Positions 45,985 through 54,652 of a stretch of DNA of 64,000 nucleotides are shown here, piece after piece. The stretch covers positions 1 through 64,000 of the forward strand of contig JAJUJX010000016.1 in the NCBI GenBank assembly GCA_029265125.1. The letters are read 5' to 3'. The position numbers and the translations under genes are program-made. This DNA is from Tolumonas sp008015085 (GTDB lineage: Bacteria > Pseudomonadota > Gammaproteobacteria > Enterobacterales > Aeromonadaceae). Numbering within the stretch: position 1 is the stretch's first letter; each line of letters opens with the position of its first letter. The notes beneath the pieces were generated by a model. It did not search any database and was not told where the DNA came from. It saw only the letters and a list, made by a program, of their open reading frames with translations.

Positions 45985-47127
45985 TTAGTGAGCAAAAGTC
46001 AGACGACGCAATGCCAACCAGGGAATGGCACTGCCCAAAATGGCCATAGCAGCAATCAGAATAATCTTGGCATCAGGCAGGAATGAAACAATTTGCATAC
46101 CCAATGCCCCTAGCATGATGGAGACAAAGCTGAGTAATGATGACGCAGCGCCAATATCACTGTGCACTTGTTCCAATACCATGTGATTGCAGAGTGGGCG
46201 GCTGATCCCCATACAAAACGAAACGGTGAACATGGTCAGCGCAAAACTGAGACTGGAAGGATGCCAAACTAACATGATGCATCCGGCGGCAAACATCCCA
46301 GCTAATGACCAGGTCAGGATCTGTACTGAACTGAAGCGGGCCCCTAATTTTGCACAACTGAATGAGCCAGCCATCAGGCCAATCGCATTAAAACCGAAGA
46401 GCAAACCAAACTGCTGCGATGACAGATGAAAATCATGCATGTAGATGCTGCCGGATGAGGCTAGAAATGAAAAAAAGAACAGTGGCATGATGGAAAAAAT
46501 CAGGGTCAGGGAACGGTAAGGTCGATTTTTTAATAACACCAGATACCGGCGGATCACGGCGGTCAGGCCACCTTGTGTCCGGTGAATGTCTGGCTCTTTC
46601 AACGTCAGAGTACCAATAAGCGAAGCCAGTGCCAGCATGAGGTGTGAGGCAAAGATCAGCCGCCACGATAGATGCTGAATCACCCAGCTACCCAGCATGG
46701 GGGCCAGCATCGGGACTAACGGCACAATCACCCCAATATAGGCCATGACTTTTTTCTGCTGTTGACCAGTGTAGAGATCCTTGGACAGTGTTAGTGATAG
46801 GGATGACGCCGCGGCTGCCCCCGCGCCTTGTAAGAAGCGGGCAATTGTCAGCTGGGTAATCGACTGAGCCAGTGCACAGAACAGACTACCTACTATGAAA
46901 ATCGACAAACCAGCAAACAACACAGGTTTACGACCGAACCTATCGGCCAAAGGGCCATAGACCAGCAAACATAAACTCGAGGTGATAAAAAAGATCACCA
47001 GTGAAAAATTGGCCTGTGCCAGTGAAAGCTGCCACATCTCCTGCAACATTGGCAGCGCAGGCAGATACATATCGGTGGCCAGCGCGGGAAAGCCAGCCAG
47101 CAGAATGATCAGAATAAACGGAGGCAT
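45985..47127 (-). CDS. Bcr/CflA-type MFS drug exporter
   Basis: A 380-residue, 12-TM major facilitator. Motif A is GPLADRFGRKPV, with N-terminal DMYLPALPML typical of the Bcr/CflA subfamily (drug:H+ antiport) and motif C-like GVIVPLVPMLAPMLG. The ATG at 47127 has AGGG 5 bases upstream; the TTG at 47172 is less likely. It lies 20 bases before the antiporter gene, so the two are probably co-transcribed. The substrate is not predictable. Confidence 0.88.
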   Translation of the reverse strand: MPPFILIILLAGFPALATDMYLPALPMLQEMWQLSLAQANFSLVIFFITSSLCLLVYGPLADRFGRKPVLFAGLSIFIVGSLFCALAQSITQLTIARFLQGAGAAAASSLSLTLSKDLYTGQQQKKVMAYIGVIVPLVPMLAPMLGSWVIQHLSWRLIFASHLMLALASLIGTLTLKEPDIHRTQGGLTAVIRRYLVLLKNRPYRSLTLIFSIMPLFFFSFLASSGSIYMHDFHLSSQQFGLLFGFNAIGLMAGSFSCAKLGARFSSVQILTWSLAGMFAAGCIMLVWHPSSLSFALTMFTVSFCMGISRPLCNHMVLEQVHSDIGAASSLLSFVSIMLGALGMQIVSFLPDAKIILIAAMAILGSAIPWLALRRLTFAH

Positions 47128-47243
47128 ATAACCCTTTTTTCGGGAAATTAAAAAACGATGGTTTGATAACAAAAAAGTAACAGGTTGTGACGGGTAACGC
47201 CAGTAGCAGATGGAGCTGGTGGTGACAGGTTTCGCTGGAGGAA

Positions 47244-47275
47244 AATAACGCCTGATAACTCAGGCGTTATTCAAC
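47244..47275 (-). terminator. Terminator after pyrI
   Basis: Perfect 12-bp stem AATAACGCCTGA / TCAGGCGTTATT with a 4-base loop, followed on the minus strand by TTCC. It ends the pyrBI operon. Confidence 0.85.
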
Positions 47276-47281
47276 ATTAAA

Positions 47282-47746
47282 TTAGAAAGCGTCGCTGACG
47301 ATTTCTTTGGTGAAGGATTTTTCGCAGAAATGGCATTTCAGGCGTACTTCACCTTGTACCGAGCGTACGCCGAAACGACTGCGTACCGGTTCCCGGTGGC
47401 TGATGCAGTTCGAATTCGGACAGGCAAATACGCCGACAATCTGTTCTGGCAACTGCAACTGATGTTTCGTGACCACTTTGAAATCTTCAATAATATTCAC
47501 GGTAGCTTGTGGCGCAAACAGGGCCAGCTGGTTAGCCTGATCGGCGGTTAACTGGGTATTTTCCACTTTAATCAGATCTTTGGCACCCAGCGCCGCAGAT
47601 GGCAGATTCAAACCAACAGTAATGCGTTGTCTGGTATCCAGCAAATGGAACAGTTTCAGGATCTTGATGCCCTGACCCGCCGGAATATGGTCAATGACCG
47701 AACCATTACAGATCGCTTCAACTTGCAGCTGTTTTTTTTCTGACAT
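47282..47746 (-). CDS. pyrI: Aspartate carbamoyltransferase regulatory chain
   Basis: A 154-residue allosteric subunit that binds CTP/ATP and tunes PyrB. The zinc site has four Cys: FACPNSNC and LKCHFC. Starts MSEKKQLQVEAI, preceded by AAGGAG 6 bases upstream; the longer frame overlaps pyrB. It follows pyrB by 10 bases. Confidence 0.97.
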   Translation of the reverse strand: MSEKKQLQVEAICNGSVIDHIPAGQGIKILKLFHLLDTRQRITVGLNLPSAALGAKDLIKVENTQLTADQANQLALFAPQATVNIIEDFKVVTKHQLQLPEQIVGVFACPNSNCISHREPVRSRFGVRSVQGEVRLKCHFCEKSFTKEIVSDAF

Positions 47747-47756
47747 GATCGGCTCC

Positions 47757-48680
47757 TTAAACTTCTTCATTCAGTACTAAAGCCAGCAGTGCCTGACGGG
47801 CATACACCCCGTTCCCGGCCTGTTGGAAGTAATAGGCATGATCCGTGCTGTCGACATCGGTATGGATCTCATCCACCCGAGGCAACGGGTGCAGTATTTT
47901 CATATTCGGTTTGGCTGTTGCCAGCTGGTCTGCAGCTAATACAAATTTGGCGGCGATATGACGGTATTCTGATTCTTCAAACCGTTCTTTCTGTACGCGG
48001 GTCATATACAGAATATCCAGCTCAGGCATCACTTCCTCTATAGAGTCGTGGAAGCTGAATTCAATGCCGCGTTCGGTCAGTTCATCGCAAATGTAATCCG
48101 GCATTCCCAGTGCATCCGGTGCGATGAAGTAGAATCGCGCACCAAACAGACTCAGTGCCTGCGCCAGTGAATGTACGGTACGGCCATATTTCAGATCACC
48201 AACAAAGGCCAGTTTCAGTCCGTCCAATGTGCCCTGGGTTTCATAAATCGTGAACAGGTCGAGCAAGGTTTGCGTTGGATGCTGGTTAGATCCATCCCCG
48301 GCATTGATCACTGGTACAGAAGAGAATTCAGCGGACAAACGGGCCGCACCTTCCTGCGGATGGCGGATCACAAAGGCATCGGTATAGGAGGTAATGACTC
48401 GAACCGAATCAGCCAGCGTTTCCCCTTTTTTCGCCAGAGAGGTGTTGCCTGCATCAGCAAAGCCAATGACAGAGCCGCCAAGACGATGAACAGCTGTCTC
48501 AAACGAGAGGCGGGTACGGGTGGAGGCTTCAAAGAAGCAGCTGGCGATCACTTTGTGTTGTAACAAATCATGTCGAGGCGTCTGTTTCAGGCGGCTGGCG
48601 GTTTGTACGACCAGTTCCAGATCGGAGCGGGTCAGGTCAGCGATCGACAGTATATGTTTTTTGTACAGGGGGTTGGCCAT
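47757..48680 (-). CDS. pyrB: Aspartate carbamoyltransferase catalytic chain
   Basis: A 307-residue enzyme, step 2 of pyrimidine synthesis: carbamoyl phosphate + aspartate to carbamoyl-aspartate. Carbamoyl-phosphate site FEASTRTRLSFE, aspartate-site elements HPTQTLLDL and the LPRVDEI motif. Controlled by an attenuator and leader peptide in the upstream 180 bases. Confidence 0.98.
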   Translation of the reverse strand: MANPLYKKHILSIADLTRSDLELVVQTASRLKQTPRHDLLQHKVIASCFFEASTRTRLSFETAVHRLGGSVIGFADAGNTSLAKKGETLADSVRVITSYTDAFVIRHPQEGAARLSAEFSSVPVINAGDGSNQHPTQTLLDLFTIYETQGTLDGLKLAFVGDLKYGRTVHSLAQALSLFGARFYFIAPDALGMPDYICDELTERGIEFSFHDSIEEVMPELDILYMTRVQKERFEESEYRHIAAKFVLAADQLATAKPNMKILHPLPRVDEIHTDVDSTDHAYYFQQAGNGVYARQALLALVLNEEV

Positions 48681-48693
48681 GGCAAAAGTGTCC

Positions 48694-48858
48694 TCAGACA
48701 GGGTAGGCGCAAGCTGTCAGGCGTTGCTCTGGGTGTAAAGGCACAGAAAAAAGCCCCATTAATCGGGGCTTTTGGCATGAAATCAGAAGAATGGAAACGC
48801 GATTACCGGCAACGTGTTGCGGTAAAGTGCGAAAAATCAGCGCAATGTCTTGATGCAT
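48694..48858 (-). CDS. pyrL: pyrBI leader peptide, 54 codons
   Basis: An ORF in the pyrBI leader beginning MHQDIALIFRTLPQHVAG, with stop (TGA) 13 bases before the pyrB start. The attenuator hairpin lies within its coding sequence, as in E. coli pyrL (44 codons). U-runs in the leader (TGATTTTTCGC and TTTCCATTCTTCTGATTTC) are potential UTP-sensitive pause sites: fast transcription at high UTP uncouples translation and lets the terminator form; slow transcription lets the ribosome block it. The start has only a weak ribosome site (GGA about 9 bases upstream). Protein-level conservation is unknown. Confidence 0.65.
   Translation of the reverse strand: MHQDIALIFRTLPQHVAGNRVSILLISCQKPRLMGLFSVPLHPEQRLTACAYPV
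48745..48773 (-). terminator. pyrBI attenuator terminator
   Basis: Minus-strand stem AAAAGCCCC / GGGGCTTTT with an ATTAAT-type loop followed by TTCTGTG, 65-95 bases before pyrB and inside the leader-peptide frame. This is the classical layout of UTP-sensitive pyrBI attenuation. Confidence 0.9.
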
Positions 48859-48888
48859 GATGAGCGTCCATTCTGTCAGTGCGCGCTG

Positions 48889-48917
48889 ATTATAGTTGAT
48901 GGGGCTGGGTGTGTTAA
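48889..48917 (-). promoter_or_regulatory. pyrBI promoter
   Basis: TTAACA (5 of 6 to -35), 17-base spacer, TATAAT (6 of 6) on the minus strand, placing the transcript start a few bases after 48,885 and about 25 bases before the leader ATG. Confidence 0.85.
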
Positions 48918-48942
48918 GCGACTCAATACAAAGATCTCAGGA

Positions 48943-49026
48943 TTATACCCTTCCCACTTGAAGTTGCCGCGGCGTTGGCTGCGTTCATTCGCCGCCTACC
49001 AGCAACTCCAAGTTGCTTGGGTATAA
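48943..49026. repeat. Imperfect palindromic intergenic element (about 84 bp)
   Basis: The ends read TTATACCCTTCCCACTTGAA and, inverted, TTTATACCCAAGCAACTTGG, each followed inward by GTTGC. The centre holds CGTTGGCTGCGTTC. This resembles short palindromic intergenic repeats dispersed in gammaproteobacterial genomes (REP/MITE-like), with no coding capacity. It lies just upstream of the pyrBI promoter. Only one copy was seen in the window. Confidence 0.75.
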
Positions 49027-49155
49027 AAACAGCGATAGCGTGGTGAATTTGCTGAAATTAAAGCGAATTAGCTAAAAAAGCAGCAAAAGAACTGCGGTGT
49101 ATAAAAATTGCTTTACCTTTGAAAGCCAGTTCGTATAATCGCTCACGAAATTTGC

Positions 49156-49232
49156 AGGGGCTTAGTTCGAATTGGTAGAACAGCGGTCTCCAAAACCGAT
49201 GGTTGGGGGTTCGAGTCCCTCAGCCCCTGCCA
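49156..49232 (+). tRNA. trpT: tRNA-Trp (anticodon CCA)
   Basis: A 77-base cloverleaf with acceptor AGGGGCT / AGCCCCT, anticodon loop CTCCAAA, T-arm GGGGGTTCGAGTCCCT, discriminator G and encoded CCA. Close to E. coli tRNA-Trp. No other tRNA accompanies it. Followed by a hairpin terminator. Confidence 0.97.
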
Positions 49233-49235
49233 CTT

Positions 49236-49262
49236 AAAACCAGCGAGAGCTGGTTTTTTAGT
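49236..49262 (+). terminator. Terminator after tRNA-Trp
   Basis: Stem AAAACCAGC / GCTGGTTTT with GAGA loop and T-tract (49236-49244 with 49249-49257). It also faces the convergent viaA stop. Confidence 0.9.
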
Positions 49263-49284
49263 TTCTGTCATTCGTGAATTATTT

Positions 49285-50724
49285 TCAGCGAACCTTTCGT
49301 AATACCCGGCCTGACAGGCTGGTATCAAACTTCCAGACATTATCGAAAACCTTCATTAATGCCGGCTTTCCGTGACGAGACAAGCTCACCGCATTGAAGC
49401 GATTGCCGTTGCGCTTGATTTGTTGAGCTTGTTGTTCTGTGTCAGTGGTCAGGCGTTGGGCAATGAAATCAGACAGTACAACTGCATCGGCATTACGGAA
49501 CTGCGCCTGCTGCATATATTCCATGACCTGTTTCATACAAGGTTCCAGATCGGTTCCGCCTTTGAATGAGCAGCCCAGAAAGTTCAGCGCTTCCTGCAAT
49601 CCTTCCGGTCCGGTGAGTTCATAGGTCACAACGTCGGTTGAGAACAGCATAATGACGCAAGCGCGGTTTTCAGACAGTGCAATCTGTAGCAAAGCAAAAC
49701 AGAAGCCTTTTGCGCAATCTTCCGGATAACCGCTCATAGAGCCTGAGGTATCAATGCAAACGATAAAGGGGCCTTTTGTATCTTCTGATTCACCAAAGAC
49801 GCGACGTTCGCTTAATGTTGTTTCCAGAGAGCGGCTCTGCCCCATAAACTGATAGTTCAGCAGTCTTCGTTCTGCCAGTTGTTTGTAAAAGACTGTTTCC
49901 AGTTCGGGCTCAGTTAATAATACGGTTTCCGAACTTATCAGCCGGTTAAGCTCGTTGCTCTGATGAATTCCAACTAGATCATCGGGTACATTTTCATGCT
50001 GTACATGTTTCCATTCAGGCACTTCAACGCGAGCGATTTGTTCTTCGGACGAGCTCTCCTGAGTTGCCGCGCGTCCAAGTGCATCCGCGATTGTTTTCAA
50101 TTCGGGATTACTGGCCAGAAAATCGGCGTAACGTCGGAACAAAGTATTATTACCCTGTAACAATCGGGTAGCGGTCAGATCCCAGAGTTTACCCGGATGC
50201 TGAGGGGATAATGCTTCCTCCAGCTCTCCGGCTACCTGCATTCGCATCTCCAGTTCCTGCAGCATGTGCTCGCGCTCCTGTTCCGCAAACAAGATCTGCA
50301 GTGATAACACCCGGGATGCTAAATGTTCACGCCATTTTTGCAGAAAGAGTTGCTTACGATTCTGGCTATTTGCCTGCGCCAAGGTTAACAGCAGATTTTG
50401 AGCATCAGTATGAAAATCACTGTGTTGCAACTGAACCAGCAGTCGGGAACTTTGCTGTGTAAATTGTTCTGGGCTCAGCCCCTGAGTTTCGAGATAGAGA
50501 ATATATTCCTGCTGCAGATCATCCGGCACCGGGATGCTTTTCATCTGTGCTGGTAAAGATTGACTCCATTGTTGTACATGATCTTGTATGTTTTTGAAAA
50601 ACATTGGATGTTCGTGCACAAACTGAGAGATTTGCGGTGATGACATCACAGTAGAAACCAGATCCTGCACCATCTGGGTTTCATTAATCGACAGCAGCAG
50701 AGACAGTGTCTGTAAGTCAACCAT
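49285..50724 (-). CDS. viaA: ViaA, VWA-domain partner of RavA
   Basis: A 479-residue protein with a helical N-terminal two-thirds and C-terminal von Willebrand A domain: MIDAS D325-T-S-G-S329 in CIDTSGSMSG, and a later conserved GGTDLEPCM. ViaA stimulates RavA and links the pair to LdcI (CadA), fumarate reductase and aminoglycoside sensitivity in E. coli. It starts 3 bases after ravA stops. Confidence 0.95.
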   Translation of the reverse strand: MVDLQTLSLLLSINETQMVQDLVSTVMSSPQISQFVHEHPMFFKNIQDHVQQWSQSLPAQMKSIPVPDDLQQEYILYLETQGLSPEQFTQQSSRLLVQLQHSDFHTDAQNLLLTLAQANSQNRKQLFLQKWREHLASRVLSLQILFAEQEREHMLQELEMRMQVAGELEEALSPQHPGKLWDLTATRLLQGNNTLFRRYADFLASNPELKTIADALGRAATQESSSEEQIARVEVPEWKHVQHENVPDDLVGIHQSNELNRLISSETVLLTEPELETVFYKQLAERRLLNYQFMGQSRSLETTLSERRVFGESEDTKGPFIVCIDTSGSMSGYPEDCAKGFCFALLQIALSENRACVIMLFSTDVVTYELTGPEGLQEALNFLGCSFKGGTDLEPCMKQVMEYMQQAQFRNADAVVLSDFIAQRLTTDTEQQAQQIKRNGNRFNAVSLSRHGKPALMKVFDNVWKFDTSLSGRVLRKVR

Positions 50725-50727
50725 AGC

Positions 50728-52365
50728 TTAATGCCCAGCCAGCAAAACCAGCGATTCCAGACTCTGCAAACAAGTTTCAGATTGTTGCTGTAAATTTTTT
50801 ACTTCACTATCCAAACGTAAGAAGCTTTCTTCAATGGCGACCAGTGATTCCTGTGACAGAAACAGATGCGGACATTCTCCGGTAAACAGTAGATATTGCT
50901 TCTTAACTTCATCCCGTAATTTACGCCACTCGTTTTGTATGCCTTCGAGTTGCTCGCGCCAGGTCTTTTGCTGCCACTCGGGTAAGCCTTGTTTACCGCA
51001 GATGGTGAGGCTGATGGGACGGTTCGCGCTGTCTCTGGCGATTAAGACCGCACTGCCATCGGGCTGAACATCGGCATCAAATACAAGCGCGGTTGTATTC
51101 TGATCTTCCTGCAAACGAACCGGAACGGCCTCCTGCTTATGTAGCCACAACATCAACTCTTTTCGACGGATTGTGGCATAGCTGATTTCCCGTTCAGGAT
51201 GTTTGGGATCAAGATATGCGGTCTGCAGGAAAATCAGACGATAATTTTCAGCAACCGGGCTTAATCCTGCGGCTTTGAAATCCAGATGCCAGCCTTTATT
51301 GCGAGGACGTATCAGTTTCTGTGCCGGCGAAAGTCGGCAGCCCAGCACTTTCGTTTGTTCGCGCTGATACTGCTGTAATTCCGTTTGCAGACGTTTCAGG
51401 GAAAAGTGCAGGCTTTCCTGTCCGAATGCCTGTCGGCAGGCAAAATCGTGCAGCATGGTTTCAATCTGCTGACGGGCATACAGGTCATGCCACAGGCAGT
51501 CTTTCAGTAACAACAAATCGAGGCTGTTAATTTTTTGCCGTCCGTTAAAAAACGCACTGGCCTGTAGCAAGCGTAATGCCTTTTTCCAGCGACGATCGGA
51601 AACATACATCGATTCCTGTTGTTCGCTGTTTTGCTGACTGAGCTGGAAGATCTGATCCCGCAGCTGGAACAGTTTTTCAAAAATAAGGTCTGGCAGGGCA
51701 ACCTGAGTCAGTGCATGCTGCCATTCGCTGTATTCTTCATCACTGATTTTAAGTTCAGTTTGTACAGGGTCATGCTGGGGATCCTGACGGCTGGTCAGCA
51801 TGGCACGAAAATTCTGTTTATCCTGAATGCGATCCATCCAGATACGCATCAGCATACGGTCATACAGCGCTTCTAATCCGCTATCTTTTTGTGGTAACTC
51901 GTTAGAAGCGGTTACCAGCAGGCGCATGGGCACTGCGACTTCTTTCTCGCCATTACGGAATCGGTGTTCATTGATGACCGTAAGCAAGGTGTTCAGGATT
52001 GCAGGGCCTGCTTTCCAGATCTCGTCAAGAAAGACGACTTCGGCATCGGGCAAATAACCATCAGTCAGGCGGAGATAACGCCCGTCGTCCTTTAAGGCTT
52101 GAATTGATAACGGGCCAAATACTTCTTCCGGTGTGGAAAATCGTGTCATCAGATATTCAAATGCCCGGCTATCGCGAAAAGCATGAATCAGACGTCGTGC
52201 TATCAAACTTTTCGCTATACCCGGAGGACCCAACATAAAAACACTTTCGCCGGACAAAGCGGCCAGCAGACATAACCGGATCACATCTTTTCGCTCAAAC
52301 AGCCCTTGCGCAAGAGCATCAATTAGCCGCCCGATCCGTTCCTGTAGTTGTTTATTACCCTGCAT
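50728..52365 (-). CDS. ravA: RavA, MoxR-family AAA+ ATPase
   Basis: A 545-residue ATPase. Walker A GPPGIAKS near residue 55, Walker B VVFLDEIWK, sensor-1 VTASNELP. The C-terminal LARA-type domain would bind LdcI in E. coli. ATG 52365 has GGAGA 9 bases upstream; GTG 52392 would be upstream. It is in operon with viaA. The pair is widespread in gammaproteobacteria. Confidence 0.95.
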   Translation of the reverse strand: MQGNKQLQERIGRLIDALAQGLFERKDVIRLCLLAALSGESVFMLGPPGIAKSLIARRLIHAFRDSRAFEYLMTRFSTPEEVFGPLSIQALKDDGRYLRLTDGYLPDAEVVFLDEIWKAGPAILNTLLTVINEHRFRNGEKEVAVPMRLLVTASNELPQKDSGLEALYDRMLMRIWMDRIQDKQNFRAMLTSRQDPQHDPVQTELKISDEEYSEWQHALTQVALPDLIFEKLFQLRDQIFQLSQQNSEQQESMYVSDRRWKKALRLLQASAFFNGRQKINSLDLLLLKDCLWHDLYARQQIETMLHDFACRQAFGQESLHFSLKRLQTELQQYQREQTKVLGCRLSPAQKLIRPRNKGWHLDFKAAGLSPVAENYRLIFLQTAYLDPKHPEREISYATIRRKELMLWLHKQEAVPVRLQEDQNTTALVFDADVQPDGSAVLIARDSANRPISLTICGKQGLPEWQQKTWREQLEGIQNEWRKLRDEVKKQYLLFTGECPHLFLSQESLVAIEESFLRLDSEVKNLQQQSETCLQSLESLVLLAGH

Positions 52366-52593
52366 GCAATTATTCTCCGCCGCCAAATACACTGCTGTGC
52401 GACACTAGGTAAGTATAGTTTGCCGTAACAATTATTTTTCAGGCTTGTTTTATATCATTGTTCTGCGGAAATTCAGCGATCTGCAGGAATGGTAGCATTT
52501 CACAGAATATCGCGGCGGAGTTCCGGCTGTTCGCTGTTATTTCCGCGACGACTCTGGTATCTATGTCGCGTTGAATTGGGAGAACTGTGTTTC

Positions 52594-52950
52594 GTGCCGA
52601 AGAAATCGATTTTACGCCATATGCAGCTTATCAACTGGCAGTTGAAATATCCGGAGCGTTTGCCGTTTGCACCGGTGAAATCAGCGTCACAATCTGTGCC
52701 TGTTTGCTGGGTCGTTGGTGTGCTTCCCTGCTGGATTTCAGACCTTTGTCTGGTTCTGCATCTTGCGGAATACCGGCACGTTGCTTCGCAAACAGAACTG
52801 CCAGCAATACTCCCTGCTGAAGACTGGGTATTATGGAGTGGTGAATTGCACCAGCCAGAAAACTATCTGCATCAACATCAGCTTTCCGTCGATTCATCCC
52901 CGGCAGCAAAAAGGCAACTTTGGAACCAGATCTGTCAATATGAACGTTAA
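52594..52950 (+). CDS. holD: DNA polymerase III psi subunit HolD (start uncertain)
   Basis: The C-terminus QLWNQICQYER matches the end of E. coli HolD (LWQQICTYE) and the gene overlaps rimI by 11 bases, the conserved holD-rimI order. The N-terminal MQLINWQLKYPERL resembles HolD. An ATG frame from 52489 exists but is not HolD-like, so GTG at 52594 (or ATG 52621) is proposed. That gives 118 residues, near but below the usual 137. Psi links the clamp loader to SSB. Evidence is mainly the C-terminus and synteny. Confidence 0.75.
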   Translation: MPKKSILRHMQLINWQLKYPERLPFAPVKSASQSVPVCWVVGVLPCWISDLCLVLHLAEYRHVASQTELPAILPAEDWVLWSGELHQPENYLHQHQLSVDSSPAAKRQLWNQICQYER

Positions 52951-53386
52951 ATTTATTATCCCGCAGGAAACGGATCTGCCAAAGTTGTATGACGTCGAAT
53001 GTCGGGCGCATCGTTATCCGTGGAGCTATCAGTTGCTGGCTTCCAATTTCGGTGATCGTTATATCAACGGTGCTTTGTGCCTGGACGGTAAGATTATTGG
53101 CTTTTACATTGCAGATAGTCTGCTGGATGAAAGTACGCTGATGAATATTTGTGTCGATCCGGCATGGCAGGGACACGGTTATGGAAAGCTCCTGCTGAAT
53201 CATTATCTGATGCAAACGACAACCCAAGGGTGTACTCAGTGGTGGCTGGAGGTAAGGCTTTCTAACACAACCGCACAAAATCTTTATCTGCAACTGGGCT
53301 ATCAGCAGGCAGGAGTGCGGAAAAACTACTATAAAAGCGGTGATCATCATGAAGATGCACTGGTAATGCAACGGGTTTTAGCTTGA
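52940..53386 (+). CDS. rimI: Ribosomal protein S18 N-acetyltransferase RimI
   Basis: A 148-residue GNAT enzyme, the same length as E. coli RimI, acetylating the N-terminal Ala of S18. Motif A CVDPAWQGHGYGKLLLNH, motif B YLQLGYQQAGVRKNYY. The ATG at 52940 overlaps holD by 11 bases and the gene ends overlapping the M23 peptidase start by one base (TGATG). Confidence 0.95.
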   Translation: MNVKFIIPQETDLPKLYDVECRAHRYPWSYQLLASNFGDRYINGALCLDGKIIGFYIADSLLDESTLMNICVDPAWQGHGYGKLLLNHYLMQTTTQGCTQWWLEVRLSNTTAQNLYLQLGYQQAGVRKNYYKSGDHHEDALVMQRVLA

Positions 53387-54318
53387 TGTTTGCCAGCATA
53401 TTTTTTATCCGGAAAATCAGTCCTGTCAGCATTATTTTGCTATGGCTTGGCCTTTTGACTACTACTGCCGAAACTGCTTCCGTTTACAAATATGTCGATG
53501 AAAACGGCGTTGTTAGCTATACCGACCAATATGCACGGGCGCAGCCGTTTAATCCGGTGGAAATAGAAATCTGGGAGCCGGATCAGGATGCGGTATCGCT
53601 GCGTTACACCAAAATGGGCAATCTGTATTTGTATAACAGTCTGTACGGGCCAGTGACGGTGACATTAAAAATGAACCAGAAAGATAATGTCATTGCTCAT
53701 AAAGATCTGTCAAAACCGATAATTATCGCGCCCAGAACAGAGGTTTTCATCGATCAGGTCAACTATCTTGGGCAGGGAAAACTGGAATTCAGCTATCACT
53801 TCTCTGTAGGAACGCCATCTGATATTCAGGAAGATCACTCTAATCTGCGTGCGCCTTTTGCGGGCAGTTTTCAGATCTCGCAGGCGTTTAATGGTGGCTA
53901 TAGCCATAACCTTCCTGGGAATCGCTATGCGATGGATATCGCTATGCCGGTTGGGACACCGATATTGGCTTCCAAATCAGGCACAGTGCTGGATATGCGC
54001 GATAGCTATGACGGACACAGCAAAAATCCGGCTGACAGGGCGAAAACAAACTATGTCCGGTTGCTGCATGCAGACGGCACTATGACATTGTATGCACACC
54101 TGAAAACGGGGAGTGGCGTCGTTGGACCGGGTCAGCACGTGAAAGCCGGCCAGTTACTCGCGTTATCCGGCAATACCGGCTATAGCACCGGCCCGCATCT
54201 GCATTTTGCTGTGCAGCGCAACGATGGTACCCGATTAATCTCAATACCATTTAATTTAAAGGGAATTACACCAAAAAAAGGGATCTGGCTAGATGGCCAA
54301 TCGGCATATGTGCCGTGA
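53386..54318 (+). CDS. M23 (LytM) peptidase with DUF4124
   Basis: A 310-residue exported protein. Signal peptide about 1-30; DUF4124-like segment VYKYVDENGVVSYTDQ at about 32-47; beta-rich middle; C-terminal LytM/M23 domain (about 150-285) with zinc ligands H in SHNLPGNRYAMD (H...D) and HLHF. M23 peptidases cut peptidoglycan crosslinks or activate amidases. All key ligands are present, so it may be active. Last gene of holD-rimI-M23. Confidence 0.88.
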   Translation: MFASIFFIRKISPVSIILLWLGLLTTTAETASVYKYVDENGVVSYTDQYARAQPFNPVEIEIWEPDQDAVSLRYTKMGNLYLYNSLYGPVTVTLKMNQKDNVIAHKDLSKPIIIAPRTEVFIDQVNYLGQGKLEFSYHFSVGTPSDIQEDHSNLRAPFAGSFQISQAFNGGYSHNLPGNRYAMDIAMPVGTPILASKSGTVLDMRDSYDGHSKNPADRAKTNYVRLLHADGTMTLYAHLKTGSGVVGPGQHVKAGQLLALSGNTGYSTGPHLHFAVQRNDGTRLISIPFNLKGITPKKGIWLDGQSAYVP

Positions 54319-54345
54319 TACCGATGATTCATCTATCAGTTTTGC

Positions 54346-54375
54346 TGATATCGCTAATCAGAAGTTGCGATATCA
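54346..54375. repeat. Inverted repeat after the M23 peptidase gene
   Basis: Arms TGATATCGC / GCGATATCA (9 bp, perfect) around a 12-base loop, about 28 bases past the stop. No T-tract follows, so it is a weak terminator candidate or a protein-binding dyad. Confidence 0.4.
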
Positions 54376-54652
54376 AGAATAAAAACGCGTTCTTCATGCT
54401 AAATAATTCTATTTAATCTCATTTTGTGCGTTTTTTTTCGGGAGCATAGCAGGTAGAGTATTATCCCATTTTATTTCGGGATTGTGGTTAAGCTCTCAGA
54501 TCGAGGCCGGTACACTGAGTTCGCAATCCTCTAATAGAACTGAAGTTGCAGGTACGTTTTTGTGTCAAAACGTCTACACTGTTGCCTGCTAATTTTGAAC
54601 CGGTCGCTGTGGGCAATAATGCAGCGTCATTTTTCACTATCAGGGAAAAATC
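54376..54652 (+). promoter_or_regulatory. pntAB upstream region with inverted repeat
   Basis: A gene-free stretch before pntA. It holds the dyad ACGTTTT - TGTGTC - AAAACGT (54554-54573), about 80 bases before the pntA start, possibly an operator. No strong promoter or second gene is seen; a minus-strand frame at 54488 looks like chance. GGGA lies 7 bases before the pntA ATG. Confidence 0.35.

Noticed and set aside
48570..48860. Plus-strand frames of 70-96 codons over the pyrB start and leader
   Set aside because: They run antisense to pyrB and its leader. The minus-strand genes and attenuator explain the region.
52489..52593. Longer holD start at 52489
   Set aside because: Codons before the GTG at 52594 read as non-HolD low-likelihood sequence and lie close to the ravA promoter region.
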